From NCBI GenBank assembly GCA_038040485.1, contig JBBPIE010000005.1, positions 186,001-250,000 on the forward strand: a DNA stretch of 64,000 nucleotides, given 5' to 3'. Position 1 is the stretch's first letter, and each line of letters begins with the position of its first letter. The stretch comes from Onstottus_B arcticum. GTDB lineage: Bacteria; Acidobacteriota; Blastocatellia; UBA7656. Positions 16,247-24,822 of the stretch are shown one piece after another. A program made the translations under genes and the position numbers. Below the pieces are notes generated by a model. That model did no database searches, was not told where the DNA came from, and saw nothing but the letters and a program-made list of their open reading frames with translations.

Positions 16247-18256
16247 CTATTCACCGCCGAAGGGCGAATAGTTGCTGTCTGCCCATCTTCGTCTCTCGAA
16301 GCTCCAATGCCGCAGGAGCACAAAAAAAGGAAAGATCGACAACGCCACCATCGCCAGAATCAAGTGCAGCACGCGCGGCGAGCCCTGCTCCACTTTGATG
16401 TTGAGGCTTGCCGGTTGTTGCCAGCGCTCCCATCGCACCTCGAGCCCGAGCACGTACGTTCCCTCGGGCAGCGCCGATACGTAGACGCTTGGCGACTGAC
16501 TTCCCTCGCTCCACGACTCGCCGTCGTCGACGCCATGGTAGTACCCGACCGGCAGCGAGAACCCTTGAGCTTCGTTCGTCGCCTGGTTGATCACGTCGCC
16601 CTGAACTTCCAGCCACGTGTTGTCCACGTTCGACCACGCGCTGATCACAACGTTCTGCCGGGCCTTCAACTCGAACGGCTCGCTGAAGCGAATCTCCGAG
16701 TCTTCCGTGGCGTTCTTTAGCGGCTCGAATGCGTAGCTCGTCGAGAATACCTCGCGATGCGAGCCGGTTGCGATGATACCGATGCCCACAACAAACGCGA
16801 CGGCAAGCAGCAACAGCCAATACTTGTAGATTGCCTTGTGCGGGAAGAGTTGGTTGGGTGCGATCTTCGAAGGCCGCGGGAGCCCGCTTATGCCGAACGC
16901 CGTCTCGACTTCTGCGGGCTTCATGAATTTCCCGAGCGACCAGTTGATCTCGCCCGTCGGTACGGGCCGCTGGCCCTTTTTCTGCTTCGGGCGATTGCCG
17001 GCTTTTACTTGCGCATCCTCGCGTGCCTGCTCGATCGAAGTCTCAACCGAAAGCATCTGCGGCGGGTGCACGTAGTCAGCCGTCTGCGTCAACTCACCCG
17101 CAAGCACCTTCCAGTAGCACTCTCCGACGACGTACTCGACTCTCGCAACAGCGTCTTGATAGATCTTGAAGCGCTCCCCGCGAAAATAAACGGCGTCGCC
17201 TTTTCCGCCGAAACCTGTTCCCGTTTTGTGAGCCACTTCGCCGGGCGCTACCGGCTCGACGTAGTTCCAGTTGTCGTCGCTTCGAACGAGCCATCGAAAC
17301 CCGACCGCTGGGTTGTAGAGCAGATACTCTTCCCAGTAGTAGCGAACGCCCTCAAACTCAACGCTTCGCACGAGCAACCCAATAACCGTGAGCCTGAGGC
17401 CAGCGAACTCACCAGCCGAACCCATCGGAATGATCGGCTGAAACTTGCCCGGCTCGAGCGCTTGCATGAGCCTGAGCCGGCCTTCGCTGACGTCCAACAG
17501 CGAGCCGCAATTCGGACACGCAACCCGAAGCGCTTGATCAGGCGCGCGAAGATCGAGCGGGCCTCCACACTGGGGACAGGACAGTTGAAGCGCCGAGACT
17601 CGGCGCACTTCTCTCTCCGGAGCCTGAACGGTTTCGGGGAAGCCGAGCTCGGAAAGCTCAACCTGCCGGCCGATAAACACCAGCGGCGGGTTCTGGCCGT
17701 AGTCGAGCGTCGCGAACTCGCCGCCCGGCCCCGACAGATCCGCATAGTAGTATTGCTCGCCGGGAACGAGCCTGTAGGGTATCTCGCCTTTCGCTCCGAC
17801 CGCACGAGCTTCGCCGGTTTCGGCTACGACCAGCGGAACTGAAGTCGGAATCGCGGCGAGTGGCGCTCCGAGTTCGAGCGATTCGATCGGCGGGATCAAA
17901 GCCTGCTCGGGGAGGGTCTGCTCGAAAGTCATGTAGAACCGGCCCTGGGCTTCGGCCAGCCATCCCCATCGCCCGTCGGCGAACGCTGCGTACCACTCGT
18001 CCCAAATGCCGCCCGCCTGGTGAGCAAGCTGGGCGCGCCCGGTGAGCTGGAAGGGAACGCCTTGATAAACGCCGGCAAGGTCTACGTCGAGCGGGGATCC
18101 GGTCTCGACCAGGTCCGCGACTTTGCCGAGGTCTTCGAGCGTGCGATCGCCTCGAGCGACTACCGAGTGGCAGAACTCGCAGACGACGACGATGGACGAT
18201 CCGACTTTGAAGGCTATGGTGGCGCCGCACGCCGGGCAGGAGACTTCAACACTCAC
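16247..18256 (-). CDS. DUF4178 zinc-ribbon membrane protein
   Basis: Protein of 669 aa from the GTG at 18256, which overlaps the speD stop as GTGA; the 96 residues before it in the open frame are Arg/Ser-rich and lie over speD. It has an N-terminal zinc ribbon (CPACG at 6-10 and CEFC near 29), a second one near residues 220-255 (CPQCG, CPNCG) and tandem DUF4178 beta domains (VYQGVPFQLTGRAQL; IKPLxxG-like stretches; VVGECYWKVLAGE). One membrane span lies near residue 480, an extracellular beta domain follows (ISAWSNVDNTWLEVQGDVIN), and a last span sits before a basic tail ending near 669. Probably a scaffold or sensor of the same membrane system; no catalytic motif is seen. Confidence 0.82.
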   Translation of the reverse strand: MSVEVSCPACGATIAFKVGSSIVVVCEFCHSVVARGDRTLEDLGKVADLVETGSPLDVDLAGVYQGVPFQLTGRAQLAHQAGGIWDEWYAAFADGRWGWLAEAQGRFYMTFEQTLPEQALIPPIESLELGAPLAAIPTSVPLVVAETGEARAVGAKGEIPYRLVPGEQYYYADLSGPGGEFATLDYGQNPPLVFIGRQVELSELGFPETVQAPEREVRRVSALQLSCPQCGGPLDLRAPDQALRVACPNCGSLLDVSEGRLRLMQALEPGKFQPIIPMGSAGEFAGLRLTVIGLLVRSVEFEGVRYYWEEYLLYNPAVGFRWLVRSDDNWNYVEPVAPGEVAHKTGTGFGGKGDAVYFRGERFKIYQDAVARVEYVVGECYWKVLAGELTQTADYVHPPQMLSVETSIEQAREDAQVKAGNRPKQKKGQRPVPTGEINWSLGKFMKPAEVETAFGISGLPRPSKIAPNQLFPHKAIYKYWLLLLAVAFVVGIGIIATGSHREVFSTSYAFEPLKNATEDSEIRFSEPFELKARQNVVISAWSNVDNTWLEVQGDVINQATNEAQGFSLPVGYYHGVDDGESWSEGSQSPSVYVSALPEGTYVLGLEVRWERWQQPASLNIKVEQGSPRVLHLILAMVALSIFPFFVLLRHWSFERRRWADSNYSPFGGE

Positions 18257-18744
18257 AGGCCGCTCACCTCTCGCGCTGAAGTTGAGTCGGGAAACTCCAT
18301 TTCGAATGAACCCTGATTCCCCGATTTCGAGCCTTTGGCTAAATCGCGTCCTTCGACCGGTTCGTGGTCGCTCGCTTCGATTAAACCGTGCCCGGCGGCC
18401 GCCTCGCCGCGAGCCGCCGTTCGCACAGTCACTCGACTCGCTCCGAGCAACGCTCGCAGACGCTCTTCCCAAGCGAAGCGCGGGCGCGGACGGCAACAAT
18501 AGAGGTTGAACGTCGCTAGTCCAGTCTCTGGAAACGTGTGGCAAGCAAGGTGAGATTCAGTTAGTAAGTACAAGCCAGTCACGCCGCCGGGCTGCGGGAA
18601 CTGGTGCCACATCGGCTCGCCGACTACACGCAAGCCTAGATCGGCGACAACCTCTTCGCACACACCGCGAACCGCCTCGATATCGCGAAGTAGTTCAGCC
18701 GAACAGCCCTCCGCGTCGACTAACCACTCTGTTCCAACATTCAT
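18253..18744 (-). CDS. speD: S-adenosylmethionine decarboxylase proenzyme (SpeD-like)
   Basis: Protein of 163 aa. LTESHLACHTFPE at 61-73 contains the Glu-Ser self-cleavage site; Ser64 should become the pyruvoyl cofactor, and His69 is the usual processing His. The conserved Cys lies in FNLYCCRPR, at 83-84. The core is complete by about residue 115; the remaining charged tail is longer than in typical short bacterial SpeD. The enzyme supplies decarboxylated AdoMet, the aminopropyl donor for the transferase encoded downstream. It is the first gene of the cluster; its stop overlaps the DUF4178 start by four bases. The ribosome site is weak. Confidence 0.9.
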   Translation of the reverse strand: MNVGTEWLVDAEGCSAELLRDIEAVRGVCEEVVADLGLRVVGEPMWHQFPQPGGVTGLYLLTESHLACHTFPETGLATFNLYCCRPRPRFAWEERLRALLGASRVTVRTAARGEAAAGHGLIEASDHEPVEGRDLAKGSKSGNQGSFEMEFPDSTSAREVSGL

Positions 18745-19027
18745 AATGATCGGTTTGGAAGCTCCGCTTGATTTCGCCGCTGAACCGACGAAGGAAGCAT
18801 CGCGATTCTGACGACGAACGGTGACAGGTTACAGGGAGAGATAGTGGGGTGCAAGGCTGTAAGTGTTGACCGCACGGGAAGCCACAACCGACTGCCGAAA
18901 GCTTGCTCGCGCATCGGGCCAGGGGTACGATGCAACACGAAAAGGGCGCAGGAATTACAGGGACAGGAATTCGCGATATCGGGTCGCATCCGTCGCGGAT
19001 CAGCCTGGACAGGGCAACACACTGCTA

Positions 19028-19912
19028 ATGAAGAGTCTGATTGAAACTAATCACCTGGCGGGCTCGGTGTATTTGTTGCGCGACTTGATTCAAGATCGCG
19101 TAGGACTTTCGCTTAGCGACGACAACGGCGTCAGATTGATCGTCAACAAACTCACGGGCCGAGTGAAGCAGGGCCGGTGCAAGTCCTTCCTGGAGTACTA
19201 TCATCTACTATCAAGCGAAGGCGCGGCAGCAGACGAAGAGTGGCGGCAGGTGGTTGCCGTGCTAGCGAAATCAAAATCCGGGTTCTATCGGCAGACTATA
19301 GCCGTGCGCGCCTTGGTAGATGTCGCCCTGCCTCAATTGCGGTCACGCTCGCGCACCGATATCGCATCACCCTCCGCACCGTTGCGAATCTGGAGCGCCA
19401 GTTGTGCGACTGGCGAAGAACCGCTCTCGATAGCGATGGCGCTGAACGAGGCGGGCTGGTTTGAGCGCGGTCCGATTGAGATTCTTGCCAGCGATGCCAG
19501 TTATGTTGCGATCGATCGAGCGATTCAGGGCGTGTATAGCGAGCAAAGAATCAGTGGTCTGGATGATCAATTGCGAGACAAGTACTTCACACAACAAGAG
19601 GGCGGTTGGCGAGTCGTGCCTGAGATGCACAAGTTGATTCAATGGAGGGTCGCAAACTTGATGAGTGAGAATGAAGTTGCAGATCTGGCTCGATCACAAG
19701 TGATCTTCTGCCGAAACGTTTTCATCTATTTCACCGAACCTGCCATTTATAAGACTCTAAGGTTATTCGCCGGATTCATGCCTGCCGGAGCGTTTCTGTT
19801 TTCCGATAGCGGCGACTATTTCACAAGCCTGGTTTCTTCCACTGATCTCTTCGAGCCGATGAATGCAACCGGCTTGGATGTGTGGATAAGGCGAGATACA
19901 GGTGGCGTGTAA
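19028..19912 (+). CDS. cheR: CheR-type protein glutamate O-methyltransferase
   Basis: Protein of 294 aa. The ATG at 19028 (MKSLIETNHL) is preferred; the frame upstream to 18863 is basic and low-complexity. Residues about 10-80 form the CheR N-terminal helical domain. KSGFYRQ replaces the usual TxFFR. IWSASCATGEEPLSIAMAL near 122-140 is AdoMet motif I, ILASDASYVAIDRA motif II, and IFCRNVFIYF near 240 the late motif. CheR methylates chemoreceptor glutamates, but no receptor, CheA or CheB gene is in the window, so the substrate may be a distant or non-chemotactic signalling protein. Confidence 0.88.
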   Translation: MKSLIETNHLAGSVYLLRDLIQDRVGLSLSDDNGVRLIVNKLTGRVKQGRCKSFLEYYHLLSSEGAAADEEWRQVVAVLAKSKSGFYRQTIAVRALVDVALPQLRSRSRTDIASPSAPLRIWSASCATGEEPLSIAMALNEAGWFERGPIEILASDASYVAIDRAIQGVYSEQRISGLDDQLRDKYFTQQEGGWRVVPEMHKLIQWRVANLMSENEVADLARSQVIFCRNVFIYFTEPAIYKTLRLFAGFMPAGAFLFSDSGDYFTSLVSSTDLFEPMNATGLDVWIRRDTGGV

Positions 19913-19946
19913 CAGACATTGTTCCTGGTGAAGATGTGGTATCCGC

Positions 19947-20053
19947 GAACATCCGTCAGATCAGTGTCATCCGTGGTCTATGCGGCACTACCAAAGCAAC
20001 CCTCTCGAAAGAATAGACCACTGATGACACGGATTCGACGGATTTGCACGGAT
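19947..20053. repeat. inverted repeat, CCACTGATGACACGGAT family
   Basis: The left arm, about 19947-19981 (GAACATCCGTCAGATCAGTG and on to GTGGTCTAT), pairs with 20013-20053 (ATAGACCACTGATGACACGG and on). It sits in the 176-bp spacer between convergent genes, where it may also end transcription from both sides. Confidence 0.75.
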
Positions 20054-20088
20054 TTCCTGAAGTTCTCTAAGAGCGAACCGCCCACGCT

Positions 20089-20838
20089 CTACTTACGCTT
20101 TGATGGATAGCCGATGTGGATGTGAGCTCCCGTAGCCGAACCGCTCACGGCGTGACGAAATGCTATGAACGGGATGCCGAGGCTTCGAAGGTAGGTCATG
20201 ATCGCCTGGCCTTCGGCGCTGTCGGGATGAACGGCTACGTCGACTGCGTTCCGATGATCGAATCCCAGATGGTCGTGAACCGCAGTTTGTCCGTAGGCGC
20301 TCACCGGGAGCAAATGCTTGAACCTGGACGTGAAGAAACCCTGGACCTTGGCGATGTCGGTCAGCGCCCATCGCGCGGTGCCATTGAATCGAATCAGCGC
20401 GGCGGTCGTATAGTACGAGCCGGGCCGGGCTGAAAGCTTTGCGAGCTGGTCTTCGCCTGAAGCTTCGGCGATCAGTTCGTCAGCTTCGGTGACCTGCCTT
20501 TTCGTCTCGGCGAGTTTTAGTTCGGCAGTTGCCAGGCGGCGCTCGCTTTCTTCAAGGTCCCGCCTCGACGCTATGCCTTCCGCGATCAGTTGCTTCCGGC
20601 GTTCAACTTCTTCCGCGGCGCTCTTGCGCTCGTCCTCTTCGAACGGGAGCACCTTCTCAAGGCTTGCTTTGTATCCCTTTGAAGCCGCGACGAGGTCTGC
20701 TCTCGCCTGCGCGACACGCTTGGCGAGCGTGGTCTTCGAATCGGGCGCGGGTTTCTTCTTGGCTTGCGCGGACGCGTCTCCCATCGCGGAGAGAATCGCA
20801 ACTATGAGCCCTGCCAGTATTAGAACCCTCTTTGTCAC
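20089..20838 (-). CDS. secreted coiled-coil protein with M15-like peptidase domain
   Basis: Protein of 249 aa from a GTG at 20838 with AAGGA just upstream. The signal peptide is residues 1-25 (ILAGLIVAILSAMGDASAQ). Residues about 38-128 are a charged helical coiled coil. Residues about 165-245 hold a zinc-peptidase pattern: VHDHLGFDHRNAVDVAV resembles the SxHxxGxAxD site of M15 D-Ala-D-Ala carboxypeptidases, and the closing GAHIHIG gives the HxH ligands. It probably trims peptidoglycan peptides in the periplasm, with the coiled coil as a partner-binding or regulatory arm, but substrate is inferred. No operon partner. Confidence 0.75.
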   Translation of the reverse strand: MTKRVLILAGLIVAILSAMGDASAQAKKKPAPDSKTTLAKRVAQARADLVAASKGYKASLEKVLPFEEDERKSAAEEVERRKQLIAEGIASRRDLEESERRLATAELKLAETKRQVTEADELIAEASGEDQLAKLSARPGSYYTTAALIRFNGTARWALTDIAKVQGFFTSRFKHLLPVSAYGQTAVHDHLGFDHRNAVDVAVHPDSAEGQAIMTYLRSLGIPFIAFRHAVSGSATGAHIHIGYPSKRK

Positions 20839-20925
20839 TCCTGATCCTTCTTGCTACTACTTCGCGTTTTGCGCATGCGAACGGAACACGACGAGTTCCG
20901 GCAATGACGTCGCATAACTAATGAC

Positions 20926-21005
20926 GTAGCATAGACTTTAGTCTGTGTATGTTATTTGACTGTGACAGTCGCGCCTCTGACACAGACTAAAAAAGTCTAT
21001 GCTAC
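20926..21005. repeat. inverted repeat, GTAGCATAGACTTTAGTCTGTGT family
   Basis: The left arm 20926-20948 is nearly perfectly complementary to 20980-21005, with a 31-bp loop. The arms themselves contain the smaller palindrome AGACT/AGTCT. It lies just downstream of the gene ending at 21009 and could serve as its terminator, although the long loop suggests a mobile or REP-like unit. Confidence 0.8.
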
Positions 21006-21008
21006 CTC

Positions 21009-21272
21009 TTATTTGTCATCTCCCTTCTTCGCGGCTGCTACTCTCTTCGCAGCGGCGGAGGCCAGCTTCTTATGATCATAGCGCTCGGCGATTCGCCAGC
21101 GCTGGACCATGACAACGTGGCCGTCGGGCTTCAATCGGATGCTTATCTCATCTCGCCTCGTTGGCTTTCCGTCGGCGCCGCGCGCGAGCACGTCCACTAC
21201 CTCACCGTACCGGACCACGGCGTTGAAAGTCCTGAAACCCACGTGATCGCCGACTCGGATAGTCCTCACCAT
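21009..21272 (-). CDS. small basic protein, possible SH3/Tudor-like fold
   Basis: Protein of 87 aa starting six bases after the Rid-like gene stop, so co-transcribed with it. The first 60 residues form a beta-rich stretch (IRVGDHVGFRTFNAVVRYGE, then ISIRLKPDGHVVMVQRWRIA) suggesting a small barrel domain such as the DUF2945/Tudor type. The tail is Lys/Ala-rich and likely disordered or nucleic-acid binding. No signal peptide. The family is not recognised and the function is unknown. Confidence 0.62.
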   Translation of the reverse strand: MVRTIRVGDHVGFRTFNAVVRYGEVVDVLARGADGKPTRRDEISIRLKPDGHVVMVQRWRIAERYDHKKLASAAAKRVAAAKKGDDK

Positions 21273-21278
21273 TATCCA

Positions 21279-21773
21279 TCAACCCTTCACTGCGATGCAC
21301 TCGATTTCGATCTGCATCGTCCCCAGCAGCTTCACTCCCACTGTTGCACGAGCCGGGTAGTCTTGTTTGAAGTAGCGCTTGTACACCTCGTTCATCTTCG
21401 CGAAGTCCGCCAGGTCGGCCATATACACGTTCACCTTGACCACGTCGTCCATCGAAGCGCCCGCGGCTTCGAGGATCGCTTTGATGTTTTCAAGGACCCT
21501 TGCTGCTTGCTCTTCGATCCCGCCGCTGACCATCTTTCCGGTTGCGGGATCGGTAGGGACCTGGCCCGCGACATAGATCGTGTTGCCGGCGATGATTGCC
21601 TGGCTTAGAGGGCCGCCTGGTATCGGAGCTCTGTTGGTTAGCACCTTGCGCTTTGCCGGCGCGCGCTTGGACTTGGAGTCCTTCTGAGAAGCTCGCGCGG
21701 TGTCAGCCCTGCCGATCGCGGCAGTCCCGATTGCAGTCGCCGCCGTGCCTTTGATGAATCCTCTCCTGTTCAT
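21279..21773 (-). CDS. Rid family protein (RidA/YjgF-like) with Tat signal
   Basis: Protein of 164 aa from the ATG at 21773 with GGAG ten bases upstream. The N-terminus is a twin-arginine signal (NRRGFIKGTAATAIGTAAI) and then a basic linker. The Rid domain spans about 45-164: IIAGNTIYVAGQVPTDPATG, VLENIKAILEAAGASMDDVV, and PARATVGVKLLG, which keeps the Arg that binds the imine carboxylate. Cytosolic RidA hydrolyses reactive enamine/imine intermediates from PLP enzymes; an exported version implies a different, periplasmic substrate. Followed by a small basic protein gene six bases on. Confidence 0.87.
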   Translation of the reverse strand: MNRRGFIKGTAATAIGTAAIGRADTARASQKDSKSKRAPAKRKVLTNRAPIPGGPLSQAIIAGNTIYVAGQVPTDPATGKMVSGGIEEQAARVLENIKAILEAAGASMDDVVKVNVYMADLADFAKMNEVYKRYFKQDYPARATVGVKLLGTMQIEIECIAVKG

Positions 21774-21889
21774 TAAGTGCGTCTCCTTTCGTGATTGATA
21801 AGTCCTCGATAACATCAGGCTGCAGTTCTAGGCTCTTTGGGGTAGTGAAGCAATTGCGCCGCAGACCGGTGCTTCGGTAGTCGAGTCAG

Positions 21890-24685
21890 TCATGCTTCGT
21901 GCGAAGCGCGATTGGAAGCCGGTGGCGCGACCTTCTCGGCAGACCTGGCGGCAAGTTCGATCCCGCTCGTTACGCCCACCCCGAACAACAATCCTTCCAG
22001 CCCGCCCAACACTATCTGAGTCGTCTCGCCGAAGTGCCTTTCGCCAAAGAAGGAAGCAAGCGGGTCCATGCTGATCTGCGAGTTAGCGAACATCCGCCCC
22101 ACTATTTCAAGACTGGCGCTGAACAGGTTTCCACCGATCACCGTCAGCAAGACGCCGGCGCACATCGCTCCAAGACTTGCGCACACAATCCGCTGCCACG
22201 GACGCGCACGTGTGAACATGCCAGCAACCAATGTCGCGCCCGCCGACAACCCGATCCCCATCAACGCTCCCTCAAAAGCACCGGTGAGCCCTGCCGGGCT
22301 TTGTCCAAACACGGCTTTGATGGTGTCGACGCCCAGGAGCTTTGTGCTCCCTCCGATCAACGCCCCTCCCGCCGCTCCGCCGAGCGCCGACCACCAGCGG
22401 CTATGACGGTAAGCCACGTGCGCGGCTGCAACCATGCCGAAGCTCACAAACAGTCCGGCTACTGCGCCGATCACCGAGCCCAGGCTGATCAGCACAAACA
22501 GCAGCTCCCAGGTTTCGACCCCAGAAGCATGCCGAGCCATCGCCAGCCCGCCGCCTAACAGCAGGCCTCCGACAAGCCCGGACGCCGCGCCGCCGATCGC
22601 ACCTCCCGTTCCTTGCCGAACGATTTCCGCGCCGTCGCGCCGCAGCCGTACCCACATCAACCCGCCGACAACCAGCAGCGCCACGAGCGGTTCCAGAATG
22701 GAAAGCCGCACTAGCCGCTTGTCGTAGTCGCGGATCATCGCAAGGCTGATCGCGCGACGCACGGGTCCGACCTCGCCGTGACTATGCTCCGAGAGCGCTT
22801 GCTGTGCCCCCACGCCGAGCCATTCGGCCAGCGCGATGCTCGCGGCCCGCCTGACCGGCAGGTTTTCGTCCCACAGAGCAAGCTTGCACAGCAAGTCCTT
22901 CATCTCCTCGCTCGTCAGCGTTGCGGCTCCTTCGATGGCCCGCAGCCTGACTTCGGGGTCGGAACTCTTGCTGGCTTCAGCAATAAGCGCGGCCGCATCC
23001 GGAGCGGTCCTGACCAGCCACTCGGCCGCCGGCCTACAGCGATTCAGAATACTGGCCAACAGGAAATCAGCCTCTTCACCGGACAGATCAAGCTGTTCGC
23101 CAAACGGGAGTAGAAGCTCGAGCGCGTCCGCGTCGATCATCAGTCCATGCGCCTTGAAGTTCTGCATTGCGCGCTCGATAACACCGCGCGCGCGCTTCAA
23201 GGCGATCTCGTCCGCAGTCAGCCATCGCGCGACCTCTTCCGTCAGAAAGTCATGCGCCAACTCGAGCCACGCTTCGCCGTCCTGACTTCGACGGCGCACT
23301 ACCCTCGCGGCGATCAGTTCTTCGACAAGCCGCGCTGCGTCCTGCTCATTCTGAACAGCGGGCGGCGAATCAAGCGGAGAGGATCGGAGAACCAGCCGCC
23401 GGCCCTCGGTCGAGATCATCGATTTCAAAACTTCTTTCGCCGCCTTGAGCGTCTGTGCGTTGAAGCGATTCAAAACGCGCTCGAGATAACCGGCCAGTAT
23501 CCGAGACGCAGTGCCCAACGACTCATAAGTTTCAACCGTCAACGCGCCCGCCGAATCGCGCGAGTCGAACAAGTTGTCGCAGACGATTTGCAACTGAGGC
23601 GGATCGACGCCGTCTTCGTCGCCAAGGTCATCGAGCAACCGCTCGACCAGCTCCTGATCGTAACGGCAGCCCACAGCCCGAGCGGGTTCGGTGATGGCGC
23701 GCGACGCTTGCAGACGGCTCAATCGCTTAAGCCGGTATTCGTGGTGAAATATCTCGGGTATCGCCGTCTTGAGCCGGCTCATCTCCGCAAGCAGGTCTTC
23801 GCGCAATGCGAACACCATTCTTACCGGCGATTGATCGGCGGACGTAAGCCGTCGGGCCGCGTTTAGAAACCGGCTTCTGTCGGGCTCCGCCAACAACGAA
23901 AAGAACTCTTCGAATTGATCGAAGAAAAACACGATGCAACGCGAAGGGTCGAGGCTTGCGAGATGGCCGACCAGATCGTCAATCGTGGCTCCGGCTTTCG
24001 TTGAATCGACGCCGCAAACCTGGCCCAGCGCTGTTTCCATGTGATGTAACGGATCAGTGAAGCTCCGAACCACAAACGCGAGATGGCCTTCGTTCTTTAG
24101 TCGCGGGATCAACCCAGCGCGTACGATTGAGCTTTTGCCGACGCCCGAACGCCCGTGCAGTATGAAGGACCGATGCGCGAGAATCTGCGAGCAAATTGTC
24201 TCTATCTCAGGCTCGCGGCCGAAGAACAAACCTGTGTCCTGCTCGGTGTAGTAGTCGAGGAACTTGTACGGACGCATCGACGCGCGGCCAGCGGCAGCCG
24301 CGCGCAAGCTGCCCGAAGGCGTGACTACATGGCCCGCTCCCGGGTCTCCGTTGGCCTCGACTACGTTGCCGATAAAGATGTAGCCGTGTTTTGGGACCGT
24401 CTTGATGTAGCGGGGAGAAGAAGCGTCGTCGCCGAGCTGTTTCCGAATGTCCTTTATGCATTGGGTCAGCGCGGCGTCCGTGACAAACACACCGTCCCAC
24501 ACTTCCTCGAAGATGCGCTGCTTGGCTACCAACTGGCCGCTGCGGCTCACAAGCAGCAACAGCACATCGAAATACTTCGAGTTCAACGCGACGGGTTCCC
24601 CGGCGCGCGAGAGCTGTCTGTTGCTTGCGTCGAGATGGAAGTCGTCGAAGCGGAAGCCGCCGACCGAAGTTCTAACCTGGCTCAT
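21890..24685 (-). CDS. winged-helix, STAND NTPase and membrane-domain fusion protein
   Basis: Protein of 931 aa. Residues about 8-106 are an OmpR/CadC-type winged helix (FDVLLLLVSRSGQLVAKQRI, ending YIKTVPKHGYIFIG). Residues 155-430 form an nSTAND/NACHT NTPase: FFGREPEIETI, Walker A HGRSGVGKSS at 177-186, Walker B CIVFFFDQFEEFF at 250-262, and an arginine-sensor region FALREDLLAEM. A winged-helix and helical arm follow (LELAHDFLTEEVARWL, about 480). Residues about 575-655 are HEAT-like helices. The last 260 residues contain several Gly-rich membrane spans. It looks like a membrane-tethered signalling ATPase that also binds DNA. It is monocistronic and in opposite orientation to the radical SAM gene. 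Confidence 0.88.
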   Translation of the reverse strand: MSQVRTSVGGFRFDDFHLDASNRQLSRAGEPVALNSKYFDVLLLLVSRSGQLVAKQRIFEEVWDGVFVTDAALTQCIKDIRKQLGDDASSPRYIKTVPKHGYIFIGNVVEANGDPGAGHVVTPSGSLRAAAAGRASMRPYKFLDYYTEQDTGLFFGREPEIETICSQILAHRSFILHGRSGVGKSSIVRAGLIPRLKNEGHLAFVVRSFTDPLHHMETALGQVCGVDSTKAGATIDDLVGHLASLDPSRCIVFFFDQFEEFFSLLAEPDRSRFLNAARRLTSADQSPVRMVFALREDLLAEMSRLKTAIPEIFHHEYRLKRLSRLQASRAITEPARAVGCRYDQELVERLLDDLGDEDGVDPPQLQIVCDNLFDSRDSAGALTVETYESLGTASRILAGYLERVLNRFNAQTLKAAKEVLKSMISTEGRRLVLRSSPLDSPPAVQNEQDAARLVEELIAARVVRRRSQDGEAWLELAHDFLTEEVARWLTADEIALKRARGVIERAMQNFKAHGLMIDADALELLLPFGEQLDLSGEEADFLLASILNRCRPAAEWLVRTAPDAAALIAEASKSSDPEVRLRAIEGAATLTSEEMKDLLCKLALWDENLPVRRAASIALAEWLGVGAQQALSEHSHGEVGPVRRAISLAMIRDYDKRLVRLSILEPLVALLVVGGLMWVRLRRDGAEIVRQGTGGAIGGAASGLVGGLLLGGGLAMARHASGVETWELLFVLISLGSVIGAVAGLFVSFGMVAAAHVAYRHSRWWSALGGAAGGALIGGSTKLLGVDTIKAVFGQSPAGLTGAFEGALMGIGLSAGATLVAGMFTRARPWQRIVCASLGAMCAGVLLTVIGGNLFSASLEIVGRMFANSQISMDPLASFFGERHFGETTQIVLGGLEGLLFGVGVTSGIELAARSAEKVAPPASNRASHEA

Positions 24686-24822
24686 CGTTTGAATCTTCTC
24701 ATAACTTGATCACTTACGGCTCATTCTTCCTGCGGCGTTCAGCCGTAGAGTGTGCTTAGAGCCGGTTCTACCGGATCACGTTGCCACGAACTCAGGAACT
24801 TATTATCAGGAGAGAGGCTCGG

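Noticed and set aside
16757..17842. 361-codon plus-strand frame opposite DUF4178
   Set aside because: Arg-rich composition and complete overlap with a gene having clear zinc-ribbon motifs.
18257..18544. N-terminal extension of the DUF4178 protein
   Set aside because: It overlaps speD in another frame, is Arg-rich, and the GTGA junction provides a better start.
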